A model generated the notes under the pieces. The model ran no database searches, was not told the origin of the DNA, and was given only the letters and a program-made list of their open reading frames with translations. From the NCBI GenBank assembly GCA_964576115.1, contig CAZNUA010000055.1:3025-19351 (forward strand): 16,327 bases of DNA, read 5' to 3'. This DNA is from CAYSYY01 sp964576115 [NCBI: uncultured Gemmatimonadota bacterium]. GTDB taxonomy: Bacteria; Blakebacterota; Blakebacteria; Blakebacterales. The position numbers and the translations under genes were made by a program. Of this stretch, positions 7,915 to 15,403 are shown piece by piece; position 1 is the stretch's first letter, and every line of letters starts with the position of its first letter.

Positions 7915-8161
7915 CGAGGATCGCCTTCTTCAGCTCCTCTTTCTCCGGCAGCCCGATGAATTTCAGGATCCCGTTAATGGCGATGGCGGGGACCGACATG
8001 ATCCCGTATCCGGCGGCCCGCGTCGGGTCGACCGTGATATCCACTTCTTCGACGATCAGCTCGCAGTCGAGCTCGCCGGAGAGGTGCTCGAGCAGGGCCT
8101 TGACCGCCGGACAGTCGACACACCCGGGAGAGCTGAAGTCCTCGATGAACACTTCCTGCAT
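7901..8161 (-). CDS. Small thioredoxin-like protein with CVDC active site
   Basis: This 86-residue thioredoxin/glutaredoxin-fold protein resembles the short 'thioredoxin family' or small redox-active disulfide proteins of archaea and anaerobes. The redox motif is CVDCP (Cys14, Cys17) right after the first strand. The cis-proline loop SVPAIAING (Pro58) and a C-terminal helix complete a minimal fold. Another Cys at 33 is present. It sits between HdrA (14 nt upstream) and HdrC (14-nt overlap), with GAGGAG about 10 nt before the ATG, partly inside the HdrA stop region. This placement suggests it is a dedicated partner: either an electron acceptor reduced by HdrB or by the thioredoxin-reductase-like protein, or a donor linking the two. 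The fold and motif are seen directly; the partner assignment is inference. Confidence 0.9.
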   Translation of the reverse strand: MQEVFIEDFSSPGCVDCPAVKALLEHLSGELDCELIVEEVDITVDPTRAAGYGIMSVPAIAINGILKFIGLPEKEELKKAILDELE

Positions 8162-8175
8162 TGACGTCCGACTCC

Positions 8176-9960
8176 TCAGTTTGTCGTGGCTGCCCTGACA
8201 AGCACTTCGGGCAGTGAGATCTCGCCCTCTCTCAGTTCGCCGTCCACCCCCGAGGCGGCGGCCCGGGCCTGGACGATCGCGTTGGGAATGTCCTTGGGAC
8301 CCTGGGCGGCACCGCAGATATAGATGCCGCGTACGGCGGTATCCACCGGGCGCAGTTTGGGATGGACCTCCCGGTAAAAACCGCTCTCATCGCGGGCCAC
8401 GCCCAGAATCGCGGCCAGCTCCCCGGTTCCTTCGGCGGGGATCATGGCGCAGGAGAGAGCCACCAGGTCCACCTCGAGGTTGAGGTGCCGGCCCAGGTCG
8501 GCATCCTCCACCTTCACGATCAGGTTGCCGGAATCGGCCCTCTCGACGATCTCGCTCGGACGACCCCGGATGAAATGGACCCCCAGTTCGCGCGTCGCCG
8601 CGTAGTACTCCTCGTAGTCCTTACCCGGGGTGCGCATGTCGATGTAGCAGATGTAGACCTCGGCTTCGGGCGCCACCATCCGCTTGATGATCTGGGCGTG
8701 TTTGAGGGCGTACATGCAGCACACCCCCGAACAGTAGGGATTGGTGTTCTCGTCGCGCGAACCCACGCACTGGATCATGAGAATGCGGTCGGGTCGGCAG
8801 CCGTCGCCCGGCCGCAGAAGCTCCCCTTTCGTGGGGCCGTCGATATCCAGAATCCGGGCCAGCTGGTACTGGGTGATGACGTTGGCGTAGCGGTCATAGC
8901 CGTAGGAGGTCAGAACCGAGGGGTCGAACTCGTCGAAGCCGGTGGCCACCACGACGGCCCCGACGGTGAGTTCGATATGCTCTTCCTCTTCCGCGAAATC
9001 GATCGCCTCGGTCGGGCAGGCCTTCTCGCACAGGCGGCAGGCGCCGGTCCGGAAGTAGAGGCAGTTGGCCTCATCGATCGCGGCCTTCTTCGGGATCGCC
9101 TGTTCATAGGGGATATAGATGGCTTTGCGCTCCCCCATTCCGGCGGCGAAGATCTCGTCGACGACTCGCTGGGGGCAGGCCTCGACGCATTCCCCGCACC
9201 CGGTGCATTTCTCTTCGATCACATAACGGGGGCGGCGCTTCACTCCCACCGTGAAACGACCCACATGGCCCGTGAGACTGACGACCTCGGAGTTTGTCCT
9301 CAGGTTGATCCGGGGGTGCATGTTGGCATAGGCGGTCTTGGGAGCCAGGATACAGGGAGCGCAATCGTTGGTCGGATAGACCTTGTAGAGCAGGCCCATC
9401 TTGCCCCCGATCGTCGGCAGGCGTTCCACCAGTTCGACCTGATAGCCCTTCTCGGCCAGATCGAGGGCGGCTTCGAGCCCGGCGATCCCGGCGCCGATCA
9501 CCAGCACCGATTGTTCGGCCTCGATCCGCACGTGCGGCACCGGGCGTTTGAGGGCCATCCTCTTCACGGCCAGGGCGATGAGCTGGCGGGCTTTCTCCAG
9601 CGCCTCGGCCGGTTCGACCCGCTCGTTGCTCGAGGCCATGGTCCATTTCCGGATGTCGATCAGATCCACGAAGGCGGGATCGAGCCCCACCTGTTCGCCG
9701 CAGCGCTGGAAGGTCATCAGGTGCAGGCCCGGATCGCAGGCGGCGACGATGACCCGGTCGAGGTCGTGGTCGGTGATGGCCTGCTTGATCTCTTCCTGGC
9801 CGTCTTCGGAGCAGGAGAACTTGTTGTCGACGACGTAGTCGACCTGGTCCAGCTCGCCCGTGCTCGCGAGCAGAGCCTCGATATCCACCCCTCCGGCGAT
9901 GTTCTTGCCGCAGTGGCAGATGAAAACCCCGATCCGCTTCCCCTCCCGGTCACCCGCCAT
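8176..9960 (-). CDS. hdrA: HdrA-like heterodisulfide reductase subunit A (FAD, multi-[4Fe-4S])
   Basis: This 594-residue flavoprotein is the electron-input subunit of an Hdr-type complex. An N-terminal HdrA domain begins GVFICHCGKNIAGGVD (Cys15, Cys17; further Cys50, 75, 87). The thioredoxin-reductase-like FAD domain has GAGIAG at 156-161 and the HdrA signature YPTNDCAPCILAPK (Cys200, 203). An inserted ferredoxin domain has Cys252, 255, 258, 262 and a second set at Cys300, 308, 311, 315 with an unusual C-x7-C-x2-C-x3-C spacing. The HdrA hallmark CVGSRDENTNPYCSGVCC is also present. The protein ends soon after the closing FAD segment, without the C-terminal ferredoxin domain of methanogen HdrA. 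In methanogens HdrA bifurcates electrons at its flavin, but whether this one does is unknown. No MvhD, FlxABCD or hydrogenase gene is in the window. An AGGAGT site lies about 11 nt before the start. Confidence 0.94.
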   Translation of the reverse strand: MAGDREGKRIGVFICHCGKNIAGGVDIEALLASTGELDQVDYVVDNKFSCSEDGQEEIKQAITDHDLDRVIVAACDPGLHLMTFQRCGEQVGLDPAFVDLIDIRKWTMASSNERVEPAEALEKARQLIALAVKRMALKRPVPHVRIEAEQSVLVIGAGIAGLEAALDLAEKGYQVELVERLPTIGGKMGLLYKVYPTNDCAPCILAPKTAYANMHPRINLRTNSEVVSLTGHVGRFTVGVKRRPRYVIEEKCTGCGECVEACPQRVVDEIFAAGMGERKAIYIPYEQAIPKKAAIDEANCLYFRTGACRLCEKACPTEAIDFAEEEEHIELTVGAVVVATGFDEFDPSVLTSYGYDRYANVITQYQLARILDIDGPTKGELLRPGDGCRPDRILMIQCVGSRDENTNPYCSGVCCMYALKHAQIIKRMVAPEAEVYICYIDMRTPGKDYEEYYAATRELGVHFIRGRPSEIVERADSGNLIVKVEDADLGRHLNLEVDLVALSCAMIPAEGTGELAAILGVARDESGFYREVHPKLRPVDTAVRGIYICGAAQGPKDIPNAIVQARAAASGVDGELREGEISLPEVLVRAATTN

Positions 9961-10005
9961 GCCGGATCCAGACTCCTGATGAAGTGGTATGAGGCCGGAA
10001 CATCG

Positions 10006-10977
10006 CTACTGCCGCCCGGTCAGAGATTGGTAGATGTCGGCCGCCGCCGCCGAGGCCTGCGCCAGAGCCGCGACGACCATCTTCAGCGGACCCGCGGTCA
10101 CATCCCCGACGGCGTAGATGCCCTCGATATTCGTCCGGCCGCGGGCGTCGGTGACGATATAGCCTTCTTCATCGACCTTGACGCCGGCGCTTCGAGCGAT
10201 ATCGCTGTTGGGGTTGTCTGTGAGCTGGAAGAAGACCCCGTCGGCTTCTATGACGGTCTCTTCTCCGGTCTCCCGATCGGCGACCAGAACGCTCTCGACG
10301 CTCTCCGAGCCCCGGATTTCTTTCAGCTCGACCTGCTCGACGACATGGATGCGCCCGGCAGCACTACCGGAGGAATCGTCAGCGGCACTCTCGGCCTCAT
10401 CGTCTGTGTTGCGCTCGGCTGCGGCTTTCCCGAGCGCCGGGTGAGACCGGCCGGGGCAGACCGCGGTCACCTCGCTCGCCAGCCCCGCCAGATAGGTGAC
10501 CACCTCAACGGCCCGCCGGTCGCAGCCCACCACGACCACCCGCTTGTCCTTGAAGAACATGCCGTCACAGACCGCGCAGTAGCTCACCCCCCTCCCCCGC
10601 AGCTCCGTCTCCCCCGGAATCCCCAGCAGTTCGTGACTGCGCCCGGTGGCCAGAACGAGGGTTCGCGACCGGTAGCTGCCGCTATCGGTCGTGACGACCT
10701 GTTCGCCGCTCCCGGGCTGGATCTCGACCGCTCCCTCGAACAGTTTGATCTCCACCTCCGCCCGCTGGCTGCGCCGGACCATATCCTCGATCAGATCGCT
10801 GCCCGTAGAACCTTCCCGATACCCGGGGAACTGTTCGAAGCTGGGGATCTCGGAGGCGTTGCCGCCGGGAACGTTCTTTTCCAGAATCAGGGGGGTGAGG
10901 CCGTAGGAGGCGGTACTGATGGCCGTCGCGAGACCGGCCGGGCCGGCCCCGACCACTATGACGTCGTATTCGGACAT
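10006..10977 (-). CDS. Thioredoxin-reductase-like flavoprotein lacking NADPH-binding motifs
   Basis: This 323-residue FAD protein is homologous to thioredoxin reductase. The FAD motif is GAGPAG (10-15), the redox pair is CAVC (Cys134, 137) and the C-terminal FAD motif is GIYAVGDVTAGPLKMVV. The pyridine-nucleotide domain is degenerate. Where TrxB has GGGNTAVEEA it reads GCDRRAVEVV (151-160), and HRRxxFR is replaced by CPGRSHP. A stretch rich in Ala, Ser, Asp and Glu is inserted at about 180-208. Ferredoxin-dependent flavin thioredoxin reductases of anaerobes are known to have lost the same motifs, so a non-NADPH donor is likely. I chose the ATG at 10977 because AGGGAG lies 7 nt upstream; an in-frame ATG at 11016 would add 13 unconserved residues. 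It is first in the redox operon, 45 nt before HdrA, and likely serves the small thioredoxin encoded downstream. Confidence 0.88.
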   Translation of the reverse strand: MSEYDVIVVGAGPAGLATAISTASYGLTPLILEKNVPGGNASEIPSFEQFPGYREGSTGSDLIEDMVRRSQRAEVEIKLFEGAVEIQPGSGEQVVTTDSGSYRSRTLVLATGRSHELLGIPGETELRGRGVSYCAVCDGMFFKDKRVVVVGCDRRAVEVVTYLAGLASEVTAVCPGRSHPALGKAAAERNTDDEAESAADDSSGSAAGRIHVVEQVELKEIRGSESVESVLVADRETGEETVIEADGVFFQLTDNPNSDIARSAGVKVDEEGYIVTDARGRTNIEGIYAVGDVTAGPLKMVVAALAQASAAAADIYQSLTGRQ

Positions 10978-11074
10978 CGCCTGTCTCCCTCGTTTCAACC
11001 CCGACGGCTGGCGCAAGCTATCGCTGGAGAATGCCGATTACAACCGTATATTCGCCCCCGGACACGCCCCGCTC

Positions 11075-11102
11075 CCGATCCGCCGCGAAAGACGGGGATC
11101 GG
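11075..11102. repeat. Inverted repeat in the divergent trxB-like / UspA promoter region
   Basis: CCGATCC at 11075-11081 and GGATCGG at 11096-11102 form a 7-bp inverted repeat with a 14-nt spacer. It lies in the 209-bp region between the divergent redox operon and the UspA gene, about 20 bp upstream of the UspA -35 box. It could be an operator shared by both directions. No U-tract follows, so a terminator is unlikely. I see no strong promoter on the minus strand. Confidence 0.35.
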
Positions 11103-11124
11103 ACCGCAGCGGCCGGGAAAAACA

Positions 11125-11152
11125 TTGAAATCTACCATCGGGCGGGTATGAT
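11125..11152 (+). promoter_or_regulatory. Sigma70-type promoter of the UspA gene
   Basis: TTGAAA at 11125-11130 and TATGAT at 11147-11152 are separated by 16 bp, each differing from the consensus at one position or nearly so. The UspA ATG is 34 nt downstream of the -10 box, with AAGGAG at 11174-11179 and a 7-nt spacing. The distance fits a short leader. The call rests on motif match and position only. Confidence 0.55.
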
Positions 11153-11186
11153 TGGTCCGGCTGTGGGATAGTCAAGGAGTCAGACA

Positions 11187-11618
11187 ATGAAATGCGTTCT
11201 CGCCACTGACGGTACCGAAGCCAGCCTGAAGGCCGCGACCTGGCTGGCCGGAAATTTGTGTATCGATCCCGGATCCGATATCTATCTGGTCTACGTCTTC
11301 CCGATCCCCTCTCATCCCGAAGCCTACAGCGAACTGGTGTGTCTGCCCAAATACGCCTCCGACGAACCGGTCAAACGGATTGCGGAGCCGATCATGACGC
11401 GCACGCGGGAAGCTCTGGGAGATCTGGAAGCGAATATCCACGACATCATCCTGGTCGGCAATCCCGCCCACGACATCGTCGAAACCGCCATGATGCAGAA
11501 AGCCGACCTGATCGTGACCGGTAACCGGGGCCTGAGCACGCGGAGCGAACTCTGCCTGGGGAGCACCTCGAATGCGGTCGCCCACCTGGCCCTCTGCCCC
11601 GTGCTCATCGTCCGGTAG
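11187..11618 (+). CDS. Universal stress protein, UspA family, ATP-binding type
   Basis: This single-domain cytoplasmic Usp protein has 143 residues, the usual family length. It starts MKCVLATDGTEASLKAA, matching the first strand and the conserved Asp and Ser of the fold. Near the end it has the nucleotide-binding pattern G-x2-G-x9-G-S (GNRGLSTRSELCLGSTS), followed by the closing strand CPVLIVR. The intact pattern suggests it binds ATP, as in the MJ0577-like subgroup. It is transcribed divergently from the thioredoxin-reductase-like/Hdr operon and has its own promoter and an excellent AAGGAG site. The neighbourhood hints at a shared response to redox or energy stress, but nothing in the sequence proves co-regulation. 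Confidence 0.93.
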   Translation: MKCVLATDGTEASLKAATWLAGNLCIDPGSDIYLVYVFPIPSHPEAYSELVCLPKYASDEPVKRIAEPIMTRTREALGDLEANIHDIILVGNPAHDIVETAMMQKADLIVTGNRGLSTRSELCLGSTSNAVAHLALCPVLIVR

Positions 11619-11709
11619 CCCGGCACGCCGAAATCGTCCATACGGTTGTCACATCGACGTCGGCTATGCGTCGTTCGACCAGTGTCATGTCACGCAACAA
11701 CTGTCGTAT

Positions 11710-12732
11710 TCACGCGGCGCTGCGTCCCGGCGGCCGGAGCCGTTCGAGGGCGTCGACCGCCCGCTGATAGCCGGGTATTTCGCGCAGGGTGGCTTCATAT
11801 TCGGCGATAGCCTGATCGGTCCGGTTCAGATGCTCGTAGAGGCGTCCCAGCTGATAATGAATCCGGCCCGGTGAGGGCATCCCCTCGGCATTTTCAAGAT
11901 CCAGGCAGGCCTGGAGGTGCTCGATCCCCTCTTCTGGATGCAATCCCGATTCAGCCGCGATCCAGCCGTAGTAATACTCTGCGACATGCTCGTCGGGAAG
12001 ATCACGCATGGCATTCTCGCAGATCTCGAAGGCTTCCTCGTGCCGGGTGAGCCTGACCTGGTAGCTGGCCAGGTTGAGCCTGAAATCGATGTCCTCAGGA
12101 TAAGTGGCGATGAGTTCGCGATATTCGGCCACCACCCGGTCGTGTTCATCTTTGTTCCGGTAGACCAGAATCAGGGCCTCGCTTCCCAATTGCCGGTCAA
12201 TAGTCTTCAGTTCTTCGGCGATCTCACGGGCCTTGCGCGCACTGCCACCGAACATGCCGGGCACCTCGAGGTAATACTCAACCAGCCGGTAGCGGGCATT
12301 GGCATGAGACGGATCACATTCGATCGCCCGTTCGCATTCCTTCTTCATGCGGCGGGCGTGGAAAAGACCCCCGGGCACCCCCGCTTCCCGGGCCAGACCA
12401 CCGTACGCACTGCCCAGCCAGTAGTGATAATCGGCATGGCTTTCATCCCCTTCGATCGCCCGTTCCAACCACTCGGCAGCCTGCTCATAATTTCGATTCG
12501 GCATCCACTCCAGGGCGATCCGGCCGAGGTAGGCGGCGGCTGCATGGTTATCGGGTTCGCTTTCGATCAGATCGGTGAAGATCGACCGGGCGGTGGCCCA
12601 TTCACGGGCTTCAAAGGCGGCGACGCCTTGCTCGAAGGTCGTATTGTTCTGAGCCTCAACAGTACAGCGCGGAATAGAGAGCAGGATGCTGAGAACCAGG
12701 AACACCAATCCGTTTTCTGAAGTCTGACACAT
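11710..12732 (-). CDS. Secreted TPR-repeat protein, coupled to the ADOP permease
   Basis: This 340-residue protein has an N-terminal hydrophobic signal segment (GLVFLVLSILLSI, ending near VEAQ) and then helical tetratricopeptide-type repeats to the C-terminus. Typical repeat pieces are WATARSIFTDLIESEPDN, AAEWLERAIEGDESHADYHY and ECERAIECDPSHANARYRL, closing with AIAEYEATLREIPGYQRAV. It is probably exported to the periplasm, where TPR arrays act as protein-binding scaffolds. I chose the ATG at 12732 because GGAGG lies 6 nt upstream; an in-frame ATG at 12753 would add seven residues and overlap the permease. Only 1 nt separates it from the permease stop codon, and its ribosome-binding site sits inside the end of that gene, so the two are translationally coupled. 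It may be an accessory subunit of the permease; the exact function is unknown. Confidence 0.87.
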   Translation of the reverse strand: MCQTSENGLVFLVLSILLSIPRCTVEAQNNTTFEQGVAAFEAREWATARSIFTDLIESEPDNHAAAAYLGRIALEWMPNRNYEQAAEWLERAIEGDESHADYHYWLGSAYGGLAREAGVPGGLFHARRMKKECERAIECDPSHANARYRLVEYYLEVPGMFGGSARKAREIAEELKTIDRQLGSEALILVYRNKDEHDRVVAEYRELIATYPEDIDFRLNLASYQVRLTRHEEAFEICENAMRDLPDEHVAEYYYGWIAAESGLHPEEGIEHLQACLDLENAEGMPSPGRIHYQLGRLYEHLNRTDQAIAEYEATLREIPGYQRAVDALERLRPPGRSAA

Positions 12733-12733
12733 G

Positions 12734-15403
12734 TTATTCCTCCCGCAGTACATCGACCGGATCGATTCGGGCGATCCGGCGGGCCGGCATCCAGCTGGCC
12801 AGCAGGGTGACCGTGATCAGGAAAGCGATGACGAGGACATAGATGACCGGATCGTGCGGATCGGCATTTTCAAGAATCCCGGACAGGAACCGCATGGCGA
12901 CCAGAGTGACTGCCAAACCGGTTGCGATCCCGATCCCCGCCATGATCGCTCCCCGACGCATGACACTTCGCGTAATCGAGCCGAACGTGGCTCCCAGAGC
13001 CATCCGGATACCGAACTCGTGCCGGCGGTTGGTGACCGAATAGGCGACCACTCCACCGATTCCCACCACCGTCAGAAGCAGAGCGAAAATCCCGATCACG
13101 CCGAGAACCCAGGCGAACACGACGGTGCGCCAGTTTCTCTCCCGGAGCAGTTCGGCGACTGTCCGGGGAGCCGTCAGAGCCAGATGCGGATCGAGATCTC
13201 TGATGGTCTCCCGCAGAACCGGCGCCAGATCCCGCGGTTCGCCGCCTGATTGCACCACCAGCCAGCCGTATCCGCGGCTGGTGTCACGGACGAGGGGCAG
13301 ATAGAACCGGGGCCCGGCTGCCCCTTCCGAACTGCTGAACTGCTCATCGGCGATCACTCCCACGACGGTGACGATATGCTCGGGATCCGGTTCACGCGAC
13401 CGGTAGCAGGAACGACCCAGGGCCTCGCCGTCGGCCCAGAGCCGGCGGGCCAGAGCTTCGCTGACGATGATCGCATTCGACCTTTCACCCTCGCTCAACT
13501 CGGTGAAGGTGCGACCCGCAAGCAGGGAAACACCCGTCGAGGCGAAGTAGCCGGGGGAAACGGTCCAGAAATCGCAGACCAGGTAGGGTCGCTCACTATT
13601 CCGTACGGTCTCGTCACTGCAGATCCCGGCGCTACCATCGGCGCGATCTGAAAGAACCGAGGTTGTATACCAGGCGTCTTCGGCACCCGGGCTGTTCCGC
13701 AGCTTCTCAACCGCTTCACGGAAGAACGCCAGGCTGGACTCCTGCTCCGGATAGGCCCAGGATCCCAGGCTCACATACTGTGCCAGCAGACGGTTGTTCT
13801 CGCCGCCCAGCCGGGCCGTATGACCCGCGAGATAACTCTTCATGACCATACCGGTGACGACCAGAACGATCGTCACCAGAAAGATCTGAACCACGACCAG
13901 TCCGGACCGGATCAGAACATGCTTCCTGCCGCTGCTCATCCGGACCGTATCGCTGCGCAGAGAGGATCCCAACGCCCCCCGCCGTACTGCCAGCGCCGGG
14001 GCGAGCCCGAAGATGAAGGCAGAGAGAAGGACAAACCCCGACAGTGCCGCCAGCACACCGGGATTCAACTCGAACTGCATGAATCCCGGCAGCTCGATGG
14101 GGACATGGGCCAGGAGCAGTTTCAATCCCAGACGCCCGAAGACGATCCCGAGAACGCCTCCGGCCAGGGCGATGACAAGACTCTCGATCATCACCTGCTG
14201 GATCAGGCGACCGCGTCCGGCACCGAGTACGGCCCGCAACGAAAGCTCACGAGCCCGGCCCGTGGCCCGGCTGAGCATGAGATTGGCCAGGTTCGAGCAG
14301 GCCAGCAGCAACACCAGGCAGGCCACGATGAAGATGATCAGAAGCGGCTGGCGCAATGGGTCTGTGAGGAATGGTCCGAACCGGACCACCCGCACCTCTC
14401 TGCGTCCCTCGATCTCCGGGTGTTCCGCCGCCACCTGAATCCCGATCTGGTGCATTTCCGCCCGGGCCGCATCCAGTGAGACCCCGTCACGCAGACGGCC
14501 GAAGGTGATGTGTCGCGCGAGGCCGCGGGGACCGGGTTCAGCTGGTCGGAAGGGGATCCACAGATCGCGGTTATCCGGAAAGGTGAAATGAGGCGGCATG
14601 ACGCCCACCACCTGATACCGGTTCACCCCGTTCAGGGTGATCCGGCGTCCGAGGATGTCGGGATCACCACCCCAGGCACGCTGCCAGATCCCGTGAGAGA
14701 TCAGAACGACCGATTCAGCACCCGGCCGATAATCGTCGGGAGTGAAGCTGCGACCCAGCACAGGGGTGACAGCAAGGACATCGGTGAAGGCGGCGGATAC
14801 CTCATTACTGGCGACGCGTACGGGATCGTCGAGGTCGGTAATGGTAAAAGCCCCCCAGACAAAGATCGCCAGGTGCTCGAAGACGTGGTTCCCGGCCTCC
14901 CAGTCCAGGAAATCGGGGTAGGAGGAACTCATCCAGTGCCCGTCACCCATCCGGGAGTCACGTGTTCCCACCATGACCAGTTCGTCGGCGTCTTCAAAGG
15001 GGAGCGGATGGATGATGGTGTCATCCAGGACGGTCCAGGTCACGGTGATGAAGGTGATCCCGACCGCCAGGCAGAGGGAGGCCATGATCGCGAAGAGCGG
15101 GCTGATCCGGAAGATGTTCAGAGCGTATCTGAAATCTGCTGCAATCGAACCGAGAACGTGTCCCGCCCGTTCGCTTAGCAGCCAGTTCCGGTCAGTTCGC
15201 TCACACTTGCGTGCCGCCAGTTCGGTATTGCCGATCAGGGCTTCGGCCCGGGTCCGGGCATCTTCCTCACTCAGCCCCTCGTCCCTGAGTTGCTCGACCA
15301 GCATGTCGAAGTGCGTGTCGAATTCGGCGTCGATGTTCCGGGCCAACTGTCCTGTGGTATCTTCGCGCCGAAACAACATCCGCCACTTCTCCCCGGCGTT
15401 CAT
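12734..15403 (-). CDS. ADOP-type MacB/FtsX ABC transporter permease
   Basis: This 889-residue inner-membrane protein belongs to the large MacB-like permeases called ADOP (acidobacterial duplicated orphan permease). From the ATG at 15403, an ADOP-type prefix of about 80 residues comes first (NIDAEFDTHFDMLVEQL, EEDARTRAEALIGN). Then come a first membrane helix (about 100-125) and a long periplasmic MacB_PCD domain. The first FtsX domain has three helices (from LLIIFIVACLVLLLACSNLAN). A second periplasmic domain follows, then a second FtsX domain (IGIFALLLTVVGIGGVVAYS), ending in ARRIARIDPVDVLREE. No ATP-binding protein is encoded in the window, as is common for this orphan type. GGAGG lies 7 nt before the chosen start, and the ATGA overlap with the PadR stop supports it over the upstream ATG at 15463. 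The family is linked to export or envelope mechanotransmission; the cargo is unknown. Confidence 0.93.
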   Translation of the reverse strand: MNAGEKWRMLFRREDTTGQLARNIDAEFDTHFDMLVEQLRDEGLSEEDARTRAEALIGNTELAARKCERTDRNWLLSERAGHVLGSIAADFRYALNIFRISPLFAIMASLCLAVGITFITVTWTVLDDTIIHPLPFEDADELVMVGTRDSRMGDGHWMSSSYPDFLDWEAGNHVFEHLAIFVWGAFTITDLDDPVRVASNEVSAAFTDVLAVTPVLGRSFTPDDYRPGAESVVLISHGIWQRAWGGDPDILGRRITLNGVNRYQVVGVMPPHFTFPDNRDLWIPFRPAEPGPRGLARHITFGRLRDGVSLDAARAEMHQIGIQVAAEHPEIEGRREVRVVRFGPFLTDPLRQPLLIIFIVACLVLLLACSNLANLMLSRATGRARELSLRAVLGAGRGRLIQQVMIESLVIALAGGVLGIVFGRLGLKLLLAHVPIELPGFMQFELNPGVLAALSGFVLLSAFIFGLAPALAVRRGALGSSLRSDTVRMSSGRKHVLIRSGLVVVQIFLVTIVLVVTGMVMKSYLAGHTARLGGENNRLLAQYVSLGSWAYPEQESSLAFFREAVEKLRNSPGAEDAWYTTSVLSDRADGSAGICSDETVRNSERPYLVCDFWTVSPGYFASTGVSLLAGRTFTELSEGERSNAIIVSEALARRLWADGEALGRSCYRSREPDPEHIVTVVGVIADEQFSSSEGAAGPRFYLPLVRDTSRGYGWLVVQSGGEPRDLAPVLRETIRDLDPHLALTAPRTVAELLRERNWRTVVFAWVLGVIGIFALLLTVVGIGGVVAYSVTNRRHEFGIRMALGATFGSITRSVMRRGAIMAGIGIATGLAVTLVAMRFLSGILENADPHDPVIYVLVIAFLITVTLLASWMPARRIARIDPVDVLREE

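Noticed and set aside
10978-11016. Upstream ATG at 11016 as the start of the TrxR-like gene
   Set aside because: The 13 added residues are not part of the conserved fold, and the ATG at 10977 has a strong AGGGAG site 7 nt upstream.
8362-11151. 929-codon open frame on the plus strand, antisense to HdrA and the TrxR-like gene
   Set aside because: It covers well-recognised minus-strand genes, its translation shows no family motif, and long antisense frames are expected from GC-biased third positions.
11655-11673. Short hairpin CGACG...CGTCG downstream of UspA
   Set aside because: Five-base stem without a T-run; expected by chance in GC-rich DNA.
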